A stretch of DNA of 64,000 nt from Pseudoalteromonas xiamenensis (GTDB taxonomy: Bacteria > Pseudomonadota > Gammaproteobacteria > Enterobacterales > Alteromonadaceae): assembly GCF_030994125.1 (NCBI RefSeq), contig NZ_CP099917.1, forward strand, positions 2,012,501-2,076,500, in the 5' to 3' direction. Positions 46,333 to 55,007 of this stretch are shown one piece after another. The translations under genes and the position numbers were made by a program. The notes beneath the pieces were generated by a model. It saw nothing but the letters and a program-made list of their open reading frames with translations, was not told where the DNA came from and did no database searches. The first letter of the stretch is position 1; each line of letters opens with the position of its first letter.

Positions 46333-47682
46333 TTATTGGCTTATTAATTTCGCAGCAACTAATTTCTCATCTGCAATCTCGAAATGCCCAAACCAGCGAG
46401 ATGATTCAAACTTTGCAATATCATTGACCACATCAAGCTTTTGCAATTCAGGTAGTGATGCTAAATCACTCTGGTAATGCCATTGTTTAAAGCGCCAAGG
46501 TTTTTGCTTCTCAAGTAGCGTTTCAAAGGCTGCCAACTCGACGTTATGATTTGGCAGCGGCTCTATCAGTTGCACGCGGCTATACTGTTTTTCATTCCAA
46601 AGCTCCACAATCTGATTGCATCCCGTTAGATATTTTGTCTTTAATTTTTGGTCTACAAAGCGAATGGTGTGGTAATTAATGACGTCAACTTCTTTATTAT
46701 CCATTGGTAGACAACTGAGCGACTCGGGCATGGTATCCGTGAACACATCCCCAACAGCAATGCCCGCTATTTTCTCCAGATACTCATGAGTGGATTTTTT
46801 ATATCGCACTAAGTCTAAATGCATGCCCGCTTCCATCGCCTGTTTCTTAAGCCCTTGTGATAATGGTTCAGATAGGGATACCGTTTGATTTTGAAGCTTC
46901 AGATCAACTTGATTTTGTTGTTCAAAGAATTCGACTTCATTACTCAGCGTCAACGGTAGAAGATGATGAGCATATTGATAGCCGACCAATTGTTCATTTT
47001 TGAAAAACAACGCGAGCTTTCTACCCACCATTGCAATCGTTTTACCTTTGGTCAGCGGCCAATATACGCTAGGGCGACCCACCTGCGTCATAAAATCGCT
47101 AAACGAGCTGCCTATTTTAAGACCTAAAATTGAATTTTCTGTCATCATGACCTGTTCTGGCGCAATGGTGTTTATTTTCAGTTGCGCATGTTGATTAGAC
47201 ACCACATTGGTTGACCGACGTTTACTCGCCGCCGCCAAATCGTAATTCAGTTTAATGCTTGGTACGCCCAGCGACACAACGGTCAAAATAGCCAAGTTGC
47301 CTCTGTCCACTTTAAGCCCATCTGAACAGGATTCAACGGGCATAAATTCCGCACCAAACTCATAACGATTCACGTATTTTCCATAAAACGCTTCGGTCAT
47401 TGGTTGTCGATACATGTGCATCTTTTTTATCACGACGTTTGCGTGTTCTGGGTAGTTTTTCTCTAGTTCATCGAGCACGAGTAGCTTAACGTGGTCTAAA
47501 TTTTTATTATTTTCATACCTGTTTTGGGGATAGTATCGCAGCCTTTTGTGTTTCGTGATTCGAATAATGGGCTGTTCAAGTTCGGTACATTCACTTCCTT
47601 TAGCCCAGACCTCCGTGGAGTTTGCGTTTGGAATGGAGAAGTACCACCACGCCATTACAACGATAAAAAATGTGTATTTCAT
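46333..47682 (-). CDS. Exported protein of unknown function
   Basis: 449 residues with a signal peptide (MKYTFFIVVMAWWYFSIPNANS). I do not recognise the family. The middle segment SILGLKIGSSFSDFMTQVGRPSVYW, followed by RKLALFFKNEQLVGYQYAH, has the rhythm of a BamE/SmpA-like fold (G-x-s, then a G-x-P turn, then a strand), but this is only suggestive. Four or so Cys in the mature part could form disulfides. AAGGA lies 6 bases before ATG 47682, so it is favoured over the TTG just upstream. It is monocistronic. Confidence 0.8.
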   Translation of the reverse strand: MKYTFFIVVMAWWYFSIPNANSTEVWAKGSECTELEQPIIRITKHKRLRYYPQNRYENNKNLDHVKLLVLDELEKNYPEHANVVIKKMHMYRQPMTEAFYGKYVNRYEFGAEFMPVESCSDGLKVDRGNLAILTVVSLGVPSIKLNYDLAAASKRRSTNVVSNQHAQLKINTIAPEQVMMTENSILGLKIGSSFSDFMTQVGRPSVYWPLTKGKTIAMVGRKLALFFKNEQLVGYQYAHHLLPLTLSNEVEFFEQQNQVDLKLQNQTVSLSEPLSQGLKKQAMEAGMHLDLVRYKKSTHEYLEKIAGIAVGDVFTDTMPESLSCLPMDNKEVDVINYHTIRFVDQKLKTKYLTGCNQIVELWNEKQYSRVQLIEPLPNHNVELAAFETLLEKQKPWRFKQWHYQSDLASLPELQKLDVVNDIAKFESSRWFGHFEIADEKLVAAKLISQ

Positions 47683-47720
47683 CAACAGTCCTTTGTTCGT
47701 TTACATTTGTACCGATAAAT

Positions 47721-47749
47721 AAAATAGACCAACATTGACGAGCGGTCAA
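47721..47749 (-). promoter_or_regulatory. Promoter of the exported protein, with -35 inside an inverted repeat
   Basis: On the minus strand TTGACC, a 17-base spacer and TATTTT. The -35 lies in the right arm of CGGTCAA-TTT-TTGACCG (47743-47759), and GTCACA-TC-TGTGAC follows at 47759-47772. These could be operator sites. Confidence 0.5.
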
Positions 47750-47869
47750 TTTTTGACCGTCACATCTGTGACTAACAGTAAAATGCAAAGATCAATGTGC
47801 AGTAGGATGGAGGTTTTATTCGACAAATCACAATGAATAACCTCCAGCTTCTTGAGCGAGTAAGCGTGA

Positions 47870-47971
47870 TAAATGTGCAGCCTCAATGCAAGGTGGTCGC
47901 TGCAGAGTGCTCTTTATATCCGTGCACAAGGCACACACTGCTGATGTCACCACCTTGAAGTAGCACATTTA
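47870..47971. repeat. Intergenic 102-base imperfect palindrome
   Basis: The ends TAAATGTGC and GCACATTTA are perfect inverted repeats. Inside are CAAGGTGGT and ACCACCTTG (9 bp), then a partly paired core (GCAGAGTGC, GCACACACTGC). A separate hairpin, GGAGGTT and AACCTCC, stands at 47809-47845. The 311-base gap holds no gene that I can see. Reading options are a small non-autonomous mobile element, a structured RNA, or the 3' end of the neighbouring transcript. Confidence 0.6.
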
Positions 47972-47993
47972 GATTTTTGCTAGCATAACTAAA

Positions 47994-48302
47994 TCAATAT
48001 AAATGATTTTGCCCAAATGACACTTCCAGCACATTTTGCTCTTTTCGTACGGGTTGTCCTATCATTTCGTCATACGCGCTTTCGTGCCTAAGCACCATCG
48101 TTAAATAATTTAACCCATCAAATCGCTTTTGAACTTCAAGTGGATTCAATGCTTTTAGAAATTCTCCATTGGCTTCTTTAACAAAATATTCAACGTGATT
48201 GATCAACACACTGACTTGATATAGTGCCAAATCACGAGAATGCACGACGACCTTTTGTAAAGGTTGATGATGAACTAATTCGGAAAACGCGATTCCAGCC
48301 AT
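47994..48302 (-). CDS. Conserved small hypothetical protein (DUF6482-like)
   Basis: 102 residues, no signal peptide or membrane segment. The pattern HSRDLALYQVSVLINHVEYFVKE, followed by SLEVQKRF-like and LTMVLRHESAYDEMIG, resembles the DUF6482 family of marine gammaproteobacteria; the family name is tentative. It would be cytoplasmic with no assigned role. GGAG lies eight bases before the ATG. The palindrome at 47.87-47.97 kb starts 23 bases after its stop. Confidence 0.72.
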   Translation of the reverse strand: MAGIAFSELVHHQPLQKVVVHSRDLALYQVSVLINHVEYFVKEANGEFLKALNPLEVQKRFDGLNYLTMVLRHESAYDEMIGQPVRKEQNVLEVSFGQNHLY

Positions 48303-48413
48303 GAGGGTTTCTCCTGTACTTTTGATGATAATACGTACAGCACACGTGGATCGTTCATGTTAAAATACACCTTGTTACCCTCGTGTTTTTCGTTGACCTG
48401 ATGAGAGCTACTT

Positions 48414-49103
48414 TTGACTGAACCCATGCGTCTTGCAAAATATTTAAGCCATTGCGGCATTTGCTCTCGAAAGCAAGCTTCTCGATTGATTGATGCAGGG
48501 GTCGTCGAAGTCAATGGGCGTCCTGCAAACCACATTGATCATGTGCTGCCCAGTGATGTCATTCTCGTTAATGGCGAACCGGTTAAGGGTATTTGTGAAA
48601 AACAGTTGTTTGCCTTTCATAAACCCATTGGGATGGACTGCAAAATCAATGCAAATGACCCAACGAGTATTATTCATGCTTTGCCAAGTGAAACGCGTCT
48701 TTATCCGATTGGCCGCTTAGATAAAGACAGCCGAGGCCTCATTTTGATCACCAACGATGGGGATTTATGCCATCGCTTGAATCATCCGGAACATCATGTC
48801 GAAAAAGAATACCACGTCACCGTCGACAAACCGTTAGATATGGATTTCTGCCACAAAATGGCGACAGGCATCCCGATTGACAACCAAATCACATGGCCCT
48901 GTGAGGTCTCGCTCCTTAGTGAAACCCAGTTTTGCATTGTGCTCAAACAAGGATTGAATCGGCAAATTCGCAAAATGGCCAAGTACTGTGGTTACCGTGT
49001 GATTGATCTGCAACGCGTGCGCATTGACAGCCTACAACTCGACCCTTTGATCTTACCTGAAGGTGCAATACAGCCATTAAATATTCATCTTTTTGATCAT
49101 TAA
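48414..49103 (+). CDS. RsuA/RluB/E/F-family rRNA pseudouridine synthase
   Basis: Enzyme of about 229 residues. An S4 RNA-binding domain comes first (MRLAKYLSHCGICSRKQASRLIDAGVVEVNGR), then the catalytic domain with the Asp in GRLDKDSRGLILITNDG and the closing QGLNRQIRKMAKYCGY. It isomerises a uridine in rRNA; closest in layout to RluF (23S U2604) but the site cannot be fixed by eye. The start is uncertain: TTG 48414 has GAGAG six bases upstream, while ATG 48426 (MRLAKY) has no ribosome site. Confidence 0.88.
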   Translation: MTEPMRLAKYLSHCGICSRKQASRLIDAGVVEVNGRPANHIDHVLPSDVILVNGEPVKGICEKQLFAFHKPIGMDCKINANDPTSIIHALPSETRLYPIGRLDKDSRGLILITNDGDLCHRLNHPEHHVEKEYHVTVDKPLDMDFCHKMATGIPIDNQITWPCEVSLLSETQFCIVLKQGLNRQIRKMAKYCGYRVIDLQRVRIDSLQLDPLILPEGAIQPLNIHLFDH

Positions 49104-49210
49104 AGACTAGTCGAATACTCACCACATCAACCAATGAACGAGATTAACAAGCAACCTTTAAAAAAACACAGCTTCTCGAATTAATTTACAAATCCACTTG
49201 CACAATCTGA

Positions 49211-49247
49211 TTACACGTGTAATTCTAAGTTTAGATTACATTTGTAG
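49211..49247 (+). promoter_or_regulatory. Two BlaI/MecI-type operators
   Basis: TTACACGTGTAA (49211-49222, a perfect palindrome) and TTACATTTGTAG (49236-49247) both show the TACA-N2-TGTA core bound by BlaI-family repressors. They lie 10-35 bases before the regulator start, with centres 25 bases apart. Confidence 0.75.
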
Positions 49248-49256
49248 GCGAAAAAC

Positions 49257-49634
49257 ATGATCGAACTTTCTAAAGCCGAATTTGCGGTTATGGATGCACT
49301 TTGGCAGGGATTTCCTGCAAAAGCGGCGGATATCATAGACCGGTTAAGCAACCAAACCGAGTGGCATGAAAAGACCATCAAAACGTTACTAGGCCGACTT
49401 GTCAAAAAAGAAGCCATCACGTTTGATAAAGACGGCAGAGAATACGTATATATGCCGCTCATCGCGAAAGACGAATACACCCTCAAAGTCAGCAAAAGCT
49501 TCTTAGATCATTTCTTTAATGGTCGTTTAACGGCGCTCATCAGTGGTTTTGCAAAACAAAAAGATCTTAGCGCCGAAGACATCAATGAGCTCAAAAAAAT
49601 CATTCAGGATTGGGAACAAGAGCGAGGCGAATAA
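49257..49634 (+). CDS. BlaI/MecI/CopY-family repressor
   Basis: Winged-helix repressor of 125 residues (BlaI 126). The N-terminal wHTH (LSKAEFAVMDALWQGFPAKAADII, then TEWHEKTIKTLLGRLVKKEAI) and a C-terminal dimerisation helix pair are typical. BlaI proteins bind TACA-N2-TGTA sites and are released when cleaved by the partner metallopeptidase. Two such sites precede the gene. The M56 gene starts one base after its stop. No beta-lactamase or PBP gene is near, so the regulated function is not beta-lactam resistance by default. Confidence 0.92.
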   Translation: MIELSKAEFAVMDALWQGFPAKAADIIDRLSNQTEWHEKTIKTLLGRLVKKEAITFDKDGREYVYMPLIAKDEYTLKVSKSFLDHFFNGRLTALISGFAKQKDLSAEDINELKKIIQDWEQERGE

Positions 49635-49635
49635 G

Positions 49636-50823
49636 ATGCTAACTTGGCTTTTATCACAGCAGCTATGGCTCTGCACTGTGTTGGTGGTTTTGAGTGTGTG
49701 TGAGCGTTTTCTGCTGCCTTACTTAGGTGCACGGTTCATCTTACGGTTGTGGTGGGCATTGCCATTGGGATTGCTTTATGACTATGTACCGAATGACATG
49801 AAACCCACGTTTACGACAGATTTAGGGCATTTTAGCGTTACTGCGCAGGCGCTACCGAGCACCGCTTGGAGCTTTAGTTTCGATGTAATTTATCTGATTG
49901 TCAGCGTATTGTTGTTTGGTCTTTGTTTTGCTCAACATTATGGTTTTGCAAAGCAACTTCATCCCTACAAAGACGGCGATAATCGCCTGCGTTCAACGGA
50001 AGTTTCAGCCCCGCTCATTATGGGTCTTTTCCCTGCCACTCTTGTATTACCCGCTGATTTCGAAAAACAATTTACGCTGAACCAGCAAGCCATGATACTC
50101 GCGCATGAAAACACGCATCTGCGCCGCTATGACAATCAGTTTAGCGCCTTATTTTTATGTTTAGCGTGTCTTAATTGGTTTAACCCCCTTGTTTGGATTG
50201 GGTTTGCCAGTTTCAGACGCATTCAGGAGTTGGCGTGTGATGAAGTCGTACTCGCCAACCAACCCACCTCGGTTCGCCTTGATTATGGAAGAGCGTTGAT
50301 GCATAGCTTAGCTCTCTCACAGCGTATTCCGAAGGTATTTAGCCAATACGGAGATAAAGAAATGATGCAACAACGACTTAATAACCTGCGAGATACACGC
50401 CGTATCAACAATGTGCTTCAAGCCGTGCTTGCTGCGGGTTTGGTAGCCTCTCTCAGTGTTTATGCTGGCAATAGTGATTCACAATCAAATACAAAAATGG
50501 AAAGCAACAAGCACCTTGTTCAACCCGTGATGCGCATCGAGCCGCGATACCCAAAAGCAGCGGTTGATCAAAAGATTGAAGGTTATGTACAGCTCCAATT
50601 TAAAATCGATGAGAAGGGTCGCACTCATAGTATTCAAGTCTTGCACGGCGAACCACAAGGTCTGTTCGACACGGCAAGCATAGACGCATTAAAGCAATGG
50701 ACCTACACCAACAATCCGAAGCCAAATGAGTTATTTACCGTACAATTGGATTATTTGCTTGGTCATGACTCAGTGTCTAAAAATAAGCAGGAAGCAATGG
50801 AGCAGATCACTGTCGGCCAATGA
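49636..50823 (+). CDS. BlaR1-like M56 metallopeptidase with TonB C-terminal domain
   Basis: Membrane zinc peptidase of 395 residues. Transmembrane helices occupy the first 130 residues and one more lies near 275-290. The zinc site HENTH (about 155-159, HExxH) and the following ELACDE are intact, as in BlaR1/MecR1. Instead of a penicillin-binding sensor, the periplasmic C-terminus (about 305-395) is a TonB domain (RIEPRYPKAAVDQKIEGYVQLQF, ALKQWTYTNNP). The longer frame from 49543 is rejected because ATG 49636 directly follows the repressor with GAGGCG before it. The signal sensed is unknown. Confidence 0.9.
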   Translation: MLTWLLSQQLWLCTVLVVLSVCERFLLPYLGARFILRLWWALPLGLLYDYVPNDMKPTFTTDLGHFSVTAQALPSTAWSFSFDVIYLIVSVLLFGLCFAQHYGFAKQLHPYKDGDNRLRSTEVSAPLIMGLFPATLVLPADFEKQFTLNQQAMILAHENTHLRRYDNQFSALFLCLACLNWFNPLVWIGFASFRRIQELACDEVVLANQPTSVRLDYGRALMHSLALSQRIPKVFSQYGDKEMMQQRLNNLRDTRRINNVLQAVLAAGLVASLSVYAGNSDSQSNTKMESNKHLVQPVMRIEPRYPKAAVDQKIEGYVQLQFKIDEKGRTHSIQVLHGEPQGLFDTASIDALKQWTYTNNPKPNELFTVQLDYLLGHDSVSKNKQEAMEQITVGQ

Positions 50824-50856
50824 TTGTGTTCTGTTTTAGAAACTCAGAAAAACAAA

Positions 50857-50885
50857 AGCCGTTGACCCGCTAAGCGTCAACGGCT
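50857..50885 (+). terminator. Hairpin after the M56-TonB gene
   Basis: AGCCGTTGAC and GTCAACGGCT form a perfect 10-bp stem with a 9-base loop. Only a weak T-rich tail follows, so termination may be partial. Confidence 0.45.
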
Positions 50886-50934
50886 AATTCATTTCGTAGC
50901 ATCAAGACCATTGTAGGTCAAACTCTCGGTATTA

Positions 50935-50959
50935 GCACTGCGACAGATTGTCGCAGTGC
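50935..50959. other. Strong GC-rich hairpin in the M56-DMT gap
   Basis: GCACTGCGACA and TGTCGCAGTGC pair perfectly (11 bp) around GAT. The 259-base gap otherwise holds no gene that I can see. It may be a second terminator or an RNA stability element. Confidence 0.5.
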
Positions 50960-51082
50960 ACTTTCCTCTCACATCAATACCACGCTATCACTTTGAATTA
51001 TTTTCAAGATTGTAGAAAAGCACTCGTCTTCACTTAACCTAAACGTTAAGGTGAGTACCACCACCTGCGATATGTTGACATC

Positions 51083-51955
51083 ATGACTTGGGTTTTCTTT
51101 ACATTCCTTGCCGCATTTTCACAAGCGTGGCGTAATGCATTACAAAGCAAGCTGAGCAAACACACGTCCGTTGCCGGTGTCACGTTAGCTCGTTTCTTAT
51201 TTGCAGGTCCACTCGCCGTCGCGTATTTGATTTTGCTTTATCACGTAGACAAAGCGCCAATACTCGAACCAAACACACGTTTTATGACCTACGTCTTATG
51301 CGCTAGCATCATGCAAATCATCGCCACGGGACTTATGGTGGTTTTGTTCAAACAGAATAATTACGCCATTGGTGCAGGCCTAGCCAAAAGTGAAGCCATT
51401 GTCGCAGCAATACTCGGTTTACTGTTTTTTGGCTCAAGTCTTTCGATACTCGGTTGGCTCGGGGTCGCTATCGGTGCAATAGCGGTTTTAATGTTAAGTG
51501 GATTTACCTTTAAAACATGGAATGCAAAGACGGCGGTCATCGGCCTCGCGTGTGGAACAGCGTTTGCGCTCACTTCACTGTGGGTACGAGAAGCGAGTAT
51601 TGCGACTGGATTGCCGTTTCCTTACAGTGCAGCTTGGGTGCTGGTAACGGTTATTGGGTTGCAAACTCTTTTTCTCAGTGTTTATCTCACGTGTTTTGAA
51701 AAACAGACTTGGCGGCAACTTTGGGCACACCAGAAATTAACGATACTCATCAGTTTTGCTAGCTGTGTGGGGTCTATTGGGTGGTTCAGCGCCATGAGCC
51801 TAGAACACGTCGCTTACGTTAAAACGCTCGGTCAAATTGAAGTCTTTTTCATGCTGTTGATAAGCGCTTGGTGGCTTAAAGAGCCCACCAAACGCCAAGA
51901 TTCTTTAGGTCTTGTACTTATTGCTACCGCCGCTGTCTTAGTCATGCTGACCTGA
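51083..51955 (+). CDS. EamA/DMT-family transporter
   Basis: Inner-membrane protein of 290 residues with about ten hydrophobic helices in two EamA halves. The first half ends near residue 140 (ILGWLGVAIGAIAVLMLSG) and the second ends in the same pattern (DSLGLVLIATAAVLVMLT). The pattern KSEAIVAAILGLLFFG in helix 4 and KTLGQIEVFFMLLISAWWLKE in helix 9 is usual. DMT exporters move amino acids, nucleosides or metabolites; the substrate is not predictable. It has no clear ribosome site and no operon partner. Confidence 0.9.
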   Translation: MTWVFFTFLAAFSQAWRNALQSKLSKHTSVAGVTLARFLFAGPLAVAYLILLYHVDKAPILEPNTRFMTYVLCASIMQIIATGLMVVLFKQNNYAIGAGLAKSEAIVAAILGLLFFGSSLSILGWLGVAIGAIAVLMLSGFTFKTWNAKTAVIGLACGTAFALTSLWVREASIATGLPFPYSAAWVLVTVIGLQTLFLSVYLTCFEKQTWRQLWAHQKLTILISFASCVGSIGWFSAMSLEHVAYVKTLGQIEVFFMLLISAWWLKEPTKRQDSLGLVLIATAAVLVMLT

Positions 51956-51984
51956 TGTTTCCGAGTCGTGTCGCAATCCAGTCG

Positions 51985-52368
51985 TTACAGACTAAGACCG
52001 ACAACGACCAGCAGACAGCCAAGCGCCAAACCCCACACTATCGAGCGCAGTGTGGAAACGTCTAACCAATAAAGTACACAGTACAACACGCGCAGCACGA
52101 TAAAGCCGATAAATAACCCTTGTATTGTGCCACCGGTATTTTGAGTTGCTACGGCAACCGCAAATGCGATTGCAAACATGATGGCAGCTTCGAACGTATT
52201 CTGATGTGCGGCCAATGCTCTCGCCCCCAAACCCGTTAACGAGGCCTGTTGCTGTCTAGGTAAATGATTGTCATAGCCACCCGCCTTTTGCTGATAAATT
52301 GCGACCGGAATTTTTGCTAAATACGGTAGTAACATCATTGCAAACGCACAATAAATTAATGTCGTCAT
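51985..52368 (-). CDS. MAPEG-family membrane protein
   Basis: 127 residues with four predicted membrane helices. The MAPEG pattern is clear: an N-terminal helix, RQQQASLTGLGARALAAHQNTFEAAIMFAIA (the conserved AHxNxxE region) and two C-terminal helices with RVLYCVLYWLD. Eukaryotic members are glutathione-dependent; bacterial ones have no firm role. GGGAG precedes the ATG. It is convergent with the DMT gene. Confidence 0.87.
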   Translation of the reverse strand: MTTLIYCAFAMMLLPYLAKIPVAIYQQKAGGYDNHLPRQQQASLTGLGARALAAHQNTFEAAIMFAIAFAVAVATQNTGGTIQGLFIGFIVLRVLYCVLYWLDVSTLRSIVWGLALGCLLVVVGLSL

Positions 52369-52455
52369 GGATTCTCCCTTCTCTTGAAAATAAATTCAGT
52401 CCACAATGTCACAGCAATAAGCGCTTTGGCAACAGTGAACGGCGCTTCATTATTC

Positions 52456-53979
52456 CTATTGTTTATACTGCACGGCGTACAAGTCCAATCGACGGTCTTT
52501 TAAATTTCGAACCGTTCCTTCACTGTGTAAGAGCTTTAACTTGTCTAAATCCAAATCACTGAACAGCAACATTTCCGTATTTGGTGTGGCTTCATTCAAC
52601 GCCGCATCATGGGGAAACGCAAAATCCGAAGGCGTCAGCACGGCAGATTGTGCGTATTGCACATCTAGACTTTCGACAACCGGTAAATTACCGACACTGC
52701 CTGCGATAACCACGTAACATTCGTTCTCAATTGCTCGAGCGTGGGCGCAATGGCGTACTCGCAAGTAGCTGTTTTTCGTATCTGTCCAAAATGGAACGAA
52801 TAATATTTCCAAGCCTTTCTCAGCCATGATCCGCGACAATTCTGGAAATTCAACATCGTAGCAAATCTGAATGCCCACACGCCCTGCGTCGGTTTCAAAT
52901 ACCTCAATTTTATCCCCGCCTTGAATCACCCAGTCATACGATTCATGCGGTGTGATGTGAATTTTACGTTGCTCGTTAATTCGTCCGTCGCGATGACATA
53001 AATAACTTACGTTGTAGAGCGCACTGCCTTCTAACAAGGGCATCGAACCGGTAACGATATTGGCATTGTATTCAATGGCTAAACGCGACATCTCATCACG
53101 AAACTGTTCTGTGTACTCCGCTAAATAACGAATCGCTTCGGTCTGATTGCGATGTTCCGTTAACCCCATTAATGGCGCATTGAAGAATTCAGGAAAGAGA
53201 ATAAAGTCACTCTGGTAATCCGACACAGTATCCACAAAATACTCAACTTGCTGGATCATGTCGGCCACGGAATTGACGCTTCGCATCTGCCACTGTACTG
53301 CACCAACGCGTACAATGGATTTGCGGCTATCAATAACCGTTTGCGTATTCTCGAATAGAATATTGTTCCATTCTAATAAGGTGGCATATCCATCTGAATT
53401 CGCATCTTCAGGCAAATATTGTTTTAGTAATCGCTTAACTTGGAAATCGTTCGCGAGTTGGAAACTCAAAATAGGGTCGTAAATCTCTTTTTTATCGACA
53501 CGTTCAATGTATTCCATCGGGGCCATTTTATCGCTGTATTCACGATAGCGAGGGATCCGTCCACCAGCTAGAATGGCGCGTAAATTGTACTGTCTGCAGA
53601 GTTCTTTGCGTGCATCATAAAGACGTCGTCCAAGTCGCATCCCTCGATGACTCCGAGCTATCACGACGTCCAGACCATAAAGCGCATCACCTTTTTGGTC
53701 ACTGAAAATACGATTTTGAGCGTCAACAATGTCTTCATAGGTATGAGGATCGGCAAATCGTTTGTAATCCACTTGTACACTGAGTGCGAGTCCGACTAAA
53801 ACCTCGTTATCCAGTATGCCAATTTGCCCCTCGGGAAATTGCTCGATTAATCGATAGATGGTGTGTGATGGCCAAGCGCCACCTAAATCTGGGTAGGCTT
53901 CATCCATAAGCCCCTTAATTTTTGGGTAATCTTCTTGCTTCAAATTGCAAAGTGTTAATCGTGCTTTTTCGTGTGGCAT
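52456..53979 (-). CDS. Fused GNAT acetyltransferase / carbon-nitrogen hydrolase
   Basis: Two-domain enzyme of 507 residues. The N-terminal GNAT domain (about 1-190) has the acetyl-CoA loop SHRGMRLGRRLYDARKEL. The C-terminal nitrilase domain (about 225-505) has the catalytic triad in order: Glu in LFPEFFNAP, Lys in QRKIHITPHE and Cys in GIQICYDVEFPE. Such fusions are known but their substrate is not. A plausible scheme is acyl transfer followed by amide hydrolysis of the same small molecule; this is inference. GGAGGAAGC precedes the ATG. Confidence 0.93.
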   Translation of the reverse strand: MPHEKARLTLCNLKQEDYPKIKGLMDEAYPDLGGAWPSHTIYRLIEQFPEGQIGILDNEVLVGLALSVQVDYKRFADPHTYEDIVDAQNRIFSDQKGDALYGLDVVIARSHRGMRLGRRLYDARKELCRQYNLRAILAGGRIPRYREYSDKMAPMEYIERVDKKEIYDPILSFQLANDFQVKRLLKQYLPEDANSDGYATLLEWNNILFENTQTVIDSRKSIVRVGAVQWQMRSVNSVADMIQQVEYFVDTVSDYQSDFILFPEFFNAPLMGLTEHRNQTEAIRYLAEYTEQFRDEMSRLAIEYNANIVTGSMPLLEGSALYNVSYLCHRDGRINEQRKIHITPHESYDWVIQGGDKIEVFETDAGRVGIQICYDVEFPELSRIMAEKGLEILFVPFWTDTKNSYLRVRHCAHARAIENECYVVIAGSVGNLPVVESLDVQYAQSAVLTPSDFAFPHDAALNEATPNTEMLLFSDLDLDKLKLLHSEGTVRNLKDRRLDLYAVQYKQ

Positions 53980-54047
53980 GCTTCCTCCGCGAATGGTACG
54001 TCTAACAATCAGGCCTGAGTCTATTGTAGGTTAAGGGCCCATATCCG

Positions 54048-54914
54048 TTATTTAAAACACGCGTCATTACACAAGCTTCGGTAAAATAATCGCGTTACTC
54101 GTTCTTTAGGCAGCCATGAACTGTATTCCAGTCCCAACTCATCGAGCGGATCGGCCGCGAGTACTGCCGATTCCGTTTTATCTGTCATGATGGCATCTAA
54201 AACTCGGTTTCTTGCTCGCTCAATCAGCGCAATGTACCGCTCTAAATCGACTTTATTTCCAAGTGCACCATGTCCGGGGATCAGGGTCGTTGAGGGACCG
54301 ATACGACGATGCACGGTGTACAAAGCAGCTAACAAGCCGTCCACAGAGCCACCCGAATCCACATCGACAAACGGCAAGCTCCCGGTATTGAAGTACAAGT
54401 CTCCCATGTGAACGGCATTGGCCACCGTGAAAAACACGACAGCGTCTCCATCGGTGTGCGCATGTTCAAAATGCTGAATAACGGCGTGTTCATTATTAAA
54501 ATGCAGGGTTAAATCTGAACCGAAGGTTAAACGCGGTAAAACAGTGCTCCCCGCACCATGCGCGTTTTCAAGTCTCTCTCGGACGTGATGGTGCGCGACT
54601 ATATGACTGCCATCTGTCGCAAATGGGGCGTTTCCGCCAGTGTGATCACCATGAAAATGAGTATTAATCACAAACTCAGGTAACCCGGGTTGAATGGTAT
54701 TTATTTGGCGTTTGATGTCCTCACTCAACGCCGCAAATTGGTCATCTACGATGTAGACTCCCTCATCTCCGACGTGTACCGCAATGTTCCCGCCACGACC
54801 GAATAAAACCTGTAGGTGTGACGTTATTGTCTCCATGCGCCATACCACTTTCTCAGCAAAAACTGGCGGTGAGATTAACATGAGAAAAAACAAACACCTG
54901 ACCATTCGTTCCAT
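54048..54914 (-). CDS. Exported metallo-beta-lactamase-fold hydrolase
   Basis: 288 residues with a signal peptide (MERMVRCLFFLMLISPPVFA). The metal site is intact: THFHGDHTGG (HxHxDH), HAHTDGD and PGHG. The fold includes glyoxalase II-like enzymes, lactonases and class B beta-lactamases; overall it looks like the general MBL group and a drug substrate is not implied. ATG 54914 is chosen over 54950 because GGGAG lies six bases upstream and the signal peptide then starts at once. Acylase and MBL genes lie side by side on the same strand with a terminator between. Confidence 0.88.
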   Translation of the reverse strand: MERMVRCLFFLMLISPPVFAEKVVWRMETITSHLQVLFGRGGNIAVHVGDEGVYIVDDQFAALSEDIKRQINTIQPGLPEFVINTHFHGDHTGGNAPFATDGSHIVAHHHVRERLENAHGAGSTVLPRLTFGSDLTLHFNNEHAVIQHFEHAHTDGDAVVFFTVANAVHMGDLYFNTGSLPFVDVDSGGSVDGLLAALYTVHRRIGPSTTLIPGHGALGNKVDLERYIALIERARNRVLDAIMTDKTESAVLAADPLDELGLEYSSWLPKERVTRLFYRSLCNDACFK

Positions 54915-54977
54915 TTCCTTCTCCCAAGTGCATGCTGTACGTCTTGACATTCTACGAGGCTAACAACTCAATAGTTT

Positions 54978-55002
54978 AAAAAAGTGGCCTAAGCCACTTT
55001 TT
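54978..55002. terminator. Bidirectional terminator after the acylase gene
   Basis: AAAGTGGC and GCCACTTT pair around CTAA, with flanking A and T runs. It ends the acylase transcript and could shield the MBL gene. Confidence 0.87.
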
Positions 55003-55007
55003 CATTT

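Noticed and set aside
49543..49635. Longer N-terminus for the M56-TonB gene
   Set aside because: It overlaps the repressor gene in another frame; ATG 49636 directly after the repressor stop gives a proper first membrane helix.
49257..50823. A beta-lactam resistance locus (BlaI/BlaR1-like pair)
   Set aside because: No beta-lactamase or PBP gene is adjacent and the penicillin-binding sensor is replaced by a TonB domain.
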